From: JAEKLB01 sp050249235
GTDB lineage: Bacteria > Actinomycetota > Acidimicrobiia > Acidimicrobiales > CADCSY01
Reading direction: 5' to 3'
Length of the DNA: 9,266 nt
NCBI GenBank assembly: GCA_050249235.1
Contig: JBFWQW010000109.1
Location: 1 to 9,266 of the forward strand
Below are positions 5,834 to 9,266 of this stretch, piece by piece. The notes beneath the pieces were generated by a model that saw nothing but the letters and a program-made list of their open reading frames with translations, ran no database searches and was not told where the DNA came from. The stretch's first letter is position 1. Each line of letters starts with the position of its first letter. A program made the translations under genes and the position numbers.

Positions 5834-6351
5834 CGACGGCCCGAACGCGTCCACGCACGACCGCCGTGTTCGCTGTCTTGTTTGCCATGGGCCTGTTGTC
5901 GGAGTGCGGCGACGATGACGCACACCGTCTTGCCGGCACCAACTCCGCGGTGGGTACGAGCGACGGACCGACCACCACCACGACCAGCGGCAAGGATGAT
6001 GCTGGTTCATGCCCGGACGCAGGCGCGGTCAGCGAGGCAATCGGCGTCGACGTCGTCGCCGACACCAATGCTCCCGTGCAGACTGACGGCTTCTGCCCCT
6101 ACGTGGCCATGGACGACCCGGGCTCCCTGAGCGTGACCATCACGTTCACTCCGATGGACATCACCAAGGACACCGACGGGGGCGAGGCGGTGGCCGGTGT
6201 GGGCCAGGCCGCTCGGTGGCAGCCGGTCACCGAGGAGCTGTCGGTTTGGACCGGAGACGAAGGAGTGATCGTGATGGTCAGTCCGTTCGGGATCGACCTG
6301 GACAGCCGGCAGGCCGCCATCGGCCTCGCCAACCTGATCACCCGTCGCTGA
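5830..6351 (+). CDS. Putative secreted lipoprotein of unknown function
   Basis: 173 residues, coupled to the cupin gene by an ATGA overlap. The N-terminus has basic residues (R5, R7, R9), a hydrophobic core (12-24) and C26 in LLSEC, followed by an acidic GDDD and a Thr-rich linker (48-52), the usual layout of an actinobacterial lipoprotein. The Glu just before the Cys is unusual for a lipobox, so processing is uncertain. The mature domain has two Cys (C61 in SCPD, C89 in FCPY) that probably form a disulfide, as in DUF3558-like exported proteins, but I cannot assign it to that family. Co-regulation with the cupin under TetR is likely. Confidence 0.8.
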   Translation: MTTARTRPRTTAVFAVLFAMGLLSECGDDDAHRLAGTNSAVGTSDGPTTTTTSGKDDAGSCPDAGAVSEAIGVDVVADTNAPVQTDGFCPYVAMDDPGSLSVTITFTPMDITKDTDGGEAVAGVGQAARWQPVTEELSVWTGDEGVIVMVSPFGIDLDSRQAAIGLANLITRR

Positions 6352-6436
6352 CGAAGCCGCTGTTCGCTCCGCCTTCGTTTCCGGGCGAATGCACGACGGC
6401 ATCGGGCTTCCCTGAGCGACCACTCAACGATCGGCG

Positions 6437-6497
6437 TGTTGCCCGCCTGGCGTCGAACGCACCGAATGGCGCGTTCGCATCCCGTCTCGAAAGTGCC
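6437..6497. repeat. Interspersed repeat, copy 2
   Basis: Second copy of the repeat at 4605-4672, in the same orientation, here in the 224-bp gap between the lipoprotein and DUF6880-like genes. GCGTTCGCAT (6471-6480) and AAGTGCC (6491-6497) are identical between copies. Confidence 0.45.
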
Positions 6498-6575
6498 GGT
6501 AGGCCGCGTGAGTGAGGGGTGTCCCCGAATGCCCCGCTGCGGCGCCCTCGGCGGCGCGTGGGTCATCATCGGGGC

Positions 6576-7925
6576 ATGACCGGCGACGCCGACGGGCCGA
6601 CTCAGCCCACCGTGTCCGATCTCGTCGATCGTCTGGATGAGGACCTCGTGCGTCGGTTGCTCGGGGATGCGGCCGCTCGTGACGAGGAGACGGGTCGGGC
6701 CGTGCGGTTGGCGGCCGCCGGCCCGTCGGAGAGGCTCGAGGTGTTGGCTGCCGAGGTCGACTCGGGTCTGCGCGCGCGCCGTCATCTCGGGTACTGGGAG
6801 TCCTCGGAGTGGGCAGCCGAGGCGCGGCCGGTGGTGGCCGCACTGGCCGACGCAGTCGAGAGCGGTCCGAGTCGGGAGCTCGTGGAGCTGTTGCAGCGGG
6901 CGGTCGGGCACGTGGTCAAGGTGATCCTGCGGGCTGACGACTCGAACGGGATGATCGGCGATCTGGCCCGTGACGTGCTGGAGCTGCACGCTCGGGCATG
7001 CCAGCCGGGCGTGGCGGATCCGGTGAAGCTGGCGAAGTGGATCGTGAAGTTCTGCTTCGTCGACCAGGACTTCTTCGAGCTCGACGTCGTCCGTTACGCG
7101 CCCGGACTGGGCGACAAGGGCGTCGCTGCTTATCGAAAGGAGGTGGCTGCGAAATCGAGCGGGTCCGATCGGTTCGCGACCCGGTATGCCGCAGAGCGGC
7201 TGGCGGTCCTCGACCGGGACGTGGATGCGCTGGTCGAGATGCTGGGTGGGGATCTGTCGTCGCCGTACCAGTACCAGCGGGTGGCCGAAGCCATGGTCGA
7301 GCTCGACCTGCCCGATGAGGCGCTTCGCTGGGCCCGGGACGGGATCGAGCGGACCAGTGGTTGGCAGGTGGCGAAGCTCTACGACCTCGCGGCCGAGCTG
7401 CTCTCGGATCGTGGGGAGGTTGCAGCGGTGCGCGACCTTCGTCAAAGCCAGCACGAGCGCATGCCGAGCTCGACCACCTACGGCCTGCTGCGCGCAGCGG
7501 CAGACGCGACCGGCGGGTGGGACGGGCTGAGGGTCGGCGCCCGCGCGGTGCTCGGGGCCCGGGACCGGGGCGGGCTGGTCGACGTGCTCCTCGATGACGG
7601 CGAACCTGACGCCGCATGGGCGCTGGCGACTGCTGAGCCGGCGTGGGAGGTGGGGGAGCATCGGTGGAAGCGTCTCGCCGAGGTCCGGGCATCGACGCAT
7701 CCGGCTGATGCGATGGCGGTGTGGTTCCGCCTCGTCGACGAGGTGCTCACGACGGCGGACAAGCGGGCGTACCAGGCTGCGGTCCGGTACCTGAAGGCAG
7801 CGAAGAAGGCAGCGACCGCGGCCGACGTGATGGTCGAGTTCGAGGTGCGGGTCGCCGGGCTGCGCGAGACGCATCGCCGTCGTCCGTCGCTGATCGCGAG
7901 GCTCGACAGGGCCGGGTTCACCTGA
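6576..7925 (+). CDS. DUF6880-like helical-repeat protein
   Basis: 449 residues from the ATG at 6576, almost wholly alpha-helical and without signal peptide or membrane helix. The C-terminal third shows the pattern GGWDGLRVGARAVL, DVLLDDGEPDAAWALA, W..LAEVRASTHPADAMAVWFRLVDEVL, then YQAAVRYLKAAKKA and a final RPSLIARLDRAGF. This looks like the solenoid tail of DUF6880 proteins and of SWIM zinc-finger proteins, but no zinc-finger Cys/His cluster is present. The function is unknown; such solenoids usually bind other proteins. The frame stays open back to a GTG at 6519, but those 19 extra residues are basic, low-complexity and unlike the rest. CATCAT ends 6 nt before the ATG, so a leaderless start is possible. 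The MNT-HEPN pair follows after 76 bp, perhaps as a functional unit. Confidence 0.82.
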   Translation: MTGDADGPTQPTVSDLVDRLDEDLVRRLLGDAAARDEETGRAVRLAAAGPSERLEVLAAEVDSGLRARRHLGYWESSEWAAEARPVVAALADAVESGPSRELVELLQRAVGHVVKVILRADDSNGMIGDLARDVLELHARACQPGVADPVKLAKWIVKFCFVDQDFFELDVVRYAPGLGDKGVAAYRKEVAAKSSGSDRFATRYAAERLAVLDRDVDALVEMLGGDLSSPYQYQRVAEAMVELDLPDEALRWARDGIERTSGWQVAKLYDLAAELLSDRGEVAAVRDLRQSQHERMPSSTTYGLLRAAADATGGWDGLRVGARAVLGARDRGGLVDVLLDDGEPDAAWALATAEPAWEVGEHRWKRLAEVRASTHPADAMAVWFRLVDEVLTTADKRAYQAAVRYLKAAKKAATAADVMVEFEVRVAGLRETHRRRPSLIARLDRAGFT

Positions 7926-7989
7926 GCGACCTCGGTCCGTTGCGTGGCGATGACGATCGGTTCTCCCGGCCGCGGGCCTCGACCACTCG

Positions 7990-7995
7990 TACACT
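7990..7995 (+). promoter_or_regulatory. Likely -10 element (TACACT) of the MNT-HEPN operon
   Basis: TACACT fits TANNNT and ends 6 nt before the GTG at 8002, the layout of a leaderless actinobacterial transcript. No clear -35 is visible. It suggests the pair has its own promoter rather than depending on the gene upstream. Confidence 0.45.
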
Positions 7996-8001
7996 CGGAG
8001 C

Positions 8002-8367
8002 GTGCGCCAGGCGACCTACGTCGATGGGCTGTGGAACGGCAGGCCCGTGGGGGAGTGGATCCCCGAGATCGTCGACGATGTCGTCGAGGGCTTCGACCCT
8101 GCCCGGGTGATCGTGTTCGGCTCGGTTGCCCGAGGCGAGGCTGGCGCCGACAGCGATCTCGATCTGCTCGTGCTCTTCGATGACCTGGATGCTGGCGATC
8201 GTCGGCGGTTGATGGGTCGGATCCGCACGGCGATCGCCGCACCGGTTCCGATCGATGTTCTGGTCGCCGAGGTGTCCGAGTTCGAGGCGGACAAGGACGT
8301 GAACGGCTCGCCCTACTACTGGCCAGCCAGGGACGGGCGCGTCGTCTATGAACGATCCGCAGCCTGA
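8002..8367 (+). CDS. MNT-type nucleotidyltransferase (antitoxin of MNT-HEPN pair)
   Basis: 121 residues starting at GTG. The polymerase-beta-like nucleotidyltransferase core is clear: G40-S41 followed by ten residues and D52-x-D54, the GSx10DxD metal-binding motif (GSVARGEAGADSDLDLLV), with a third acidic residue at D85 in PIDVLV. In MNT-HEPN toxin-antitoxin systems the MNT partner transfers nucleotides (AMP) to the HEPN RNase and neutralises it; by homology this is the antitoxin. It overlaps the HEPN gene by 20 nt, the tight coupling typical of such pairs. CGGAG lies only 1 nt before the GTG, too close for a normal Shine-Dalgarno, whereas TACACT upstream supports leaderless initiation. All catalytic residues are present. 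Confidence 0.88.
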   Translation: MRQATYVDGLWNGRPVGEWIPEIVDDVVEGFDPARVIVFGSVARGEAGADSDLDLLVLFDDLDAGDRRRLMGRIRTAIAAPVPIDVLVAEVSEFEADKDVNGSPYYWPARDGRVVYERSAA

Positions 8368-8752
8368 CGTCGACGTCGCGACGCGGTGGTTGCGGGAGGC
8401 GGCCGAGGAGCTTCGAGCAGCGGAGGTCGTCGCCGCCCACGAGGAACTCCCGGGTCGGGTGGCCGGCTTCCACGCGCACCTCGCAGCCGAGAAGGCGCTG
8501 AAGGCCGAGCTCATTCGGCTCGATGTCGAGGTGCCTCGCATCCACGACCTGATCGGGTTGCATCGCTTGCTCCCCGAGCCGGAACAGGGACGCTTCGACG
8601 AGAGGGACCTCGAGGCCCTGAATCCGTGGACGATCGAAGGTCGGTACCCCGCAGACCTGCCCGATTCCGATCGCTCGATGATCGAGGAATCGCTGGCAGC
8701 GGCTCGGCGGGTCCTGGACGCTGCGACCATGGGTGAGGTCGGCGATGTCTAA
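8348..8752 (+). CDS. HEPN-domain protein (toxin partner of MNT-HEPN pair)
   Basis: 134 residues, all helical. The core HEPN signature is visible: WLREAAEELRAAE (14-26), then FHAHLAAEKALKAELI (41-56), then VPRIHDLIGLHRLL (62-75) and a late GRYP (98-101). HEPN proteins paired with MNT are usually ribonucleases held in check by nucleotidylation. The RX4-6H catalytic motif is not obvious in its usual place; R37-VAGF-H42 fits the spacing but lies in the conserved FHAxxAAEKA helix, so RNase activity is uncertain. Y100 is a candidate tyrosine target, by analogy only. It starts inside the MNT gene, and its TAA stop is part of the first TGTCTAACGA repeat, so the gene sits exactly at the right border of the putative island. 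Confidence 0.87.
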   Translation: MNDPQPDVDVATRWLREAAEELRAAEVVAAHEELPGRVAGFHAHLAAEKALKAELIRLDVEVPRIHDLIGLHRLLPEPEQGRFDERDLEALNPWTIEGRYPADLPDSDRSMIEESLAAARRVLDAATMGEVGDV

Positions 8753-8767
8753 CGAGATGTCTAACGA
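8746..8767. repeat. Tandem TGTCTAACGA pair, right copy (possible arm site)
   Basis: TGTCTAACGA at 8746-8755 and 8758-8767, identical in sequence, period and orientation to 4451-4472. The first unit contains the TAA stop of the HEPN gene. The pair begins 136 bp before the tRNA-like core at 8882. Confidence 0.65.
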
Positions 8768-8786
8768 ACATCCCCGTACGGGCCGG

Positions 8787-8822
8787 TTCTCGGTGAACGG
8801 GCTGGACGGGCCGTCACGAGAA
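8787..8822 (+). terminator. Bulged hairpin after the MNT-HEPN operon
   Basis: TTCTCG, TGA and CGG pair with CCG, TCA and CGAGAA across a 10-nt loop, with two single-base bulges. There is no T run. It may end the MNT-HEPN transcript or be part of the attachment region. Confidence 0.35.
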
Positions 8823-8881
8823 GTCCCTGCTCAGGGCCACTGAGCGGTACTTGACGACACCTGCTGGACGGGGTTCGGATC

Positions 8882-8925
8882 GCTCATAACCCGAAGGTCG
8901 CAGGTTCAAATCCTGCCCGCCACCA
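8882..8925 (+). pseudogene. Second initiator-tRNA 3' fragment (att scar)
   Basis: 37 bases (8882-8918) are identical to 4161-4197: anticodon loop CTCATAA, CCCGA, variable loop and complete T-arm. After that, two C residues of the acceptor strand are missing before GCCACCA. The 5' side of the anticodon stem is also lost (GATCG cannot pair with CCCGA). It cannot fold as a tRNA and is best read as the right attachment scar of the preceding 4.7-kb unit. Confidence 0.75.
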
Positions 8926-8931
8926 CATAGC

Positions 8932-9180
8932 TGCAGCCGAACGTCCAGGGTCTCCTGGACAGGATCGAGTTGCAGGACGAGATCGAGGGTCCGGTAGAGC
9001 CGGGCCCTCGTTTCGCGCTCGGCGTCGGCCAGGAGCGCGGCGAGGGTGCCGGCGTGGTCGAGCGCGGTGGCGATGTCGTCGGCGGTGAGCGGCTGCTGTT
9101 GGTCGTGGTCGGCGTCCCACGCTGCGAGGGTCGTTTCGGGGCGCTTCGGATCTGAGCGGGGTGTGAGGGTCCGCGGCGCG
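8932..9180 (-). pseudogene. Headless C-terminal remnant of a probable site-specific recombinase
   Basis: A minus-strand frame with strongly G/C third positions and no start codon. It reads, in part, TLAAWDADHDQQQ, LTADDIATALDHAGTLAALLADA, ERETRARLYRTLDLVLQLDP and ETLDVRLQL. The pattern LAALLADAxxxxRARLYRTLxLxLxLDP resembles the end of actinobacterial serine recombinases (helical segment then a final beta-strand). It has lost its N-terminus at the insertion-sequence end near 9187. Its own stop is missing too: the frame continues through the tRNA fragment to a TGA at 8814-8816, giving a nonsense tail (GGGQDLNLRPSGYE). The family assignment is a pattern judgement and moderate at best; that the stretch once coded for protein is more secure. 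Confidence 0.5.
8943..8960. terminator. Perfect short hairpin after the second tRNA fragment
   Basis: GTCCAGG and CCTGGAC, a 7-bp perfect stem with a 4-nt loop. It lies inside the end of the minus-strand recombinase-like remnant, so it may be coincidental coding sequence rather than a terminator. Confidence 0.25.
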
Positions 9181-9186
9181 TGACAA

Positions 9187-9266
9187 GGGCTCCGCGAACT
9201 TGACGGTTGTCGAAGCCGGTCGAGTTCGGAGGAGCCCCTGTGGAGTCGGACCCTACGCGCATGTGC
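9187..9266 (+). mobile_element. Left end of a probable ISL3-like insertion sequence (continues outside)
   Basis: GGGCTCCGCGAACTTGACGG at 9187-9206 resembles the GGCTC-type terminal inverted repeats of ISL3-family elements. A gene with a strong ribosome-binding site begins about 50 bp inside, as expected for a transposase, and the recombinase remnant loses its coding character at this point. The other end is not in the window, so the repeat cannot be paired. Confidence 0.4.
9240..9266 (+). CDS. Start of a gene, probable ISL3-like transposase (3' end outside window)
   Basis: GTG at 9240, preceded by GGAGGAG (9228-9234) with 5-nt spacing, the best ribosome-binding site in the window. Only nine residues are visible (V/M-ESDPTRMC). 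A start of this kind just inside a GGCTC-type terminal repeat fits ISL3 transposases, but nine residues cannot prove the family. Confidence 0.45.

Noticed and set aside
6519..6575. N-terminal extension of the DUF6880-like protein from the GTG
   Set aside because: The 19 residues are Arg/Pro-rich, unlike the rest of the protein, and the ATG at 6576 starts where normal composition begins.
6099..7994. A 631-codon minus-strand open frame opposite the DUF6880-like gene
   Set aside because: It mirrors the codon structure of the + strand genes, is low-complexity and rich in Arg, Pro and His, and crosses gene boundaries. The + strand frame has the coherent helical protein.
8884..9186. Minus-strand frame ending in WWRAGFEPATFGL
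   Set aside because: The ending is the standard false peptide from antisense tRNA sequence. A different minus frame in the same stretch has the protein-like sequence.
1..9266. CRISPR array, rRNA genes or a replication origin
   Set aside because: No regularly spaced long repeats with unique spacers, no rRNA-like sequence and no cluster of origin boxes were seen. The tandem repeats present have only two units each.

Overview
The window looks like a high-GC actinobacterial chromosome. Codon third positions are strongly G/C, the genes match actinobacterial families, and several promoters look leaderless (TANNNT about 6 nt before the start codon). An Acidimicrobiia-like host is my guess, not proven. 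The organising feature is a pair of 3' fragments of an initiator tRNA (CAU anticodon) in direct repeat at about 4157-4206 and 8882-8925. They look like integration scars and divide the window into three blocks.

Block A (1-4160) handles copper and redox. On the + strand is a CopB-type (P1B-3) copper ATPase, cut by the window start, translationally coupled to a small two-helix membrane protein. Convergent to it, a minus-strand pair encodes a membrane-anchored DUF305 protein followed by a c-type cytochrome lipoprotein whose signal peptide is split by an in-frame TGA. A divergent + strand gene encodes a DUF1905/OmdA (YdeI-like) protein. A 12-bp-period tandem repeat (TTCTACAC x2) lies about 137 bp before the first tRNA fragment.

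Block B (about 4161-8881) is a 4.7-kb unit between the two tRNA fragments, with no integrase. Matching tandem repeats (TGTCTAACGA x2, 12-bp period) lie near both of its ends and look like arm-type integrase sites. The cargo is a TetR regulator divergent from a cupin plus lipoprotein operon with a palindromic operator between them, a 449-residue helical-repeat protein resembling DUF6880, and an overlapping MNT nucleotidyltransferase/HEPN pair (toxin-antitoxin type). It reads as a cis-mobilisable or remnant island.

Block C (8926-9266) holds a headless minus-strand coding remnant resembling the C-terminus of a site-specific recombinase. It stops at what looks like the left end of an ISL3-like insertion sequence, whose transposase begins at 9240 and runs out of the window. 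The block therefore looks like part of an integration hot spot with stacked elements.
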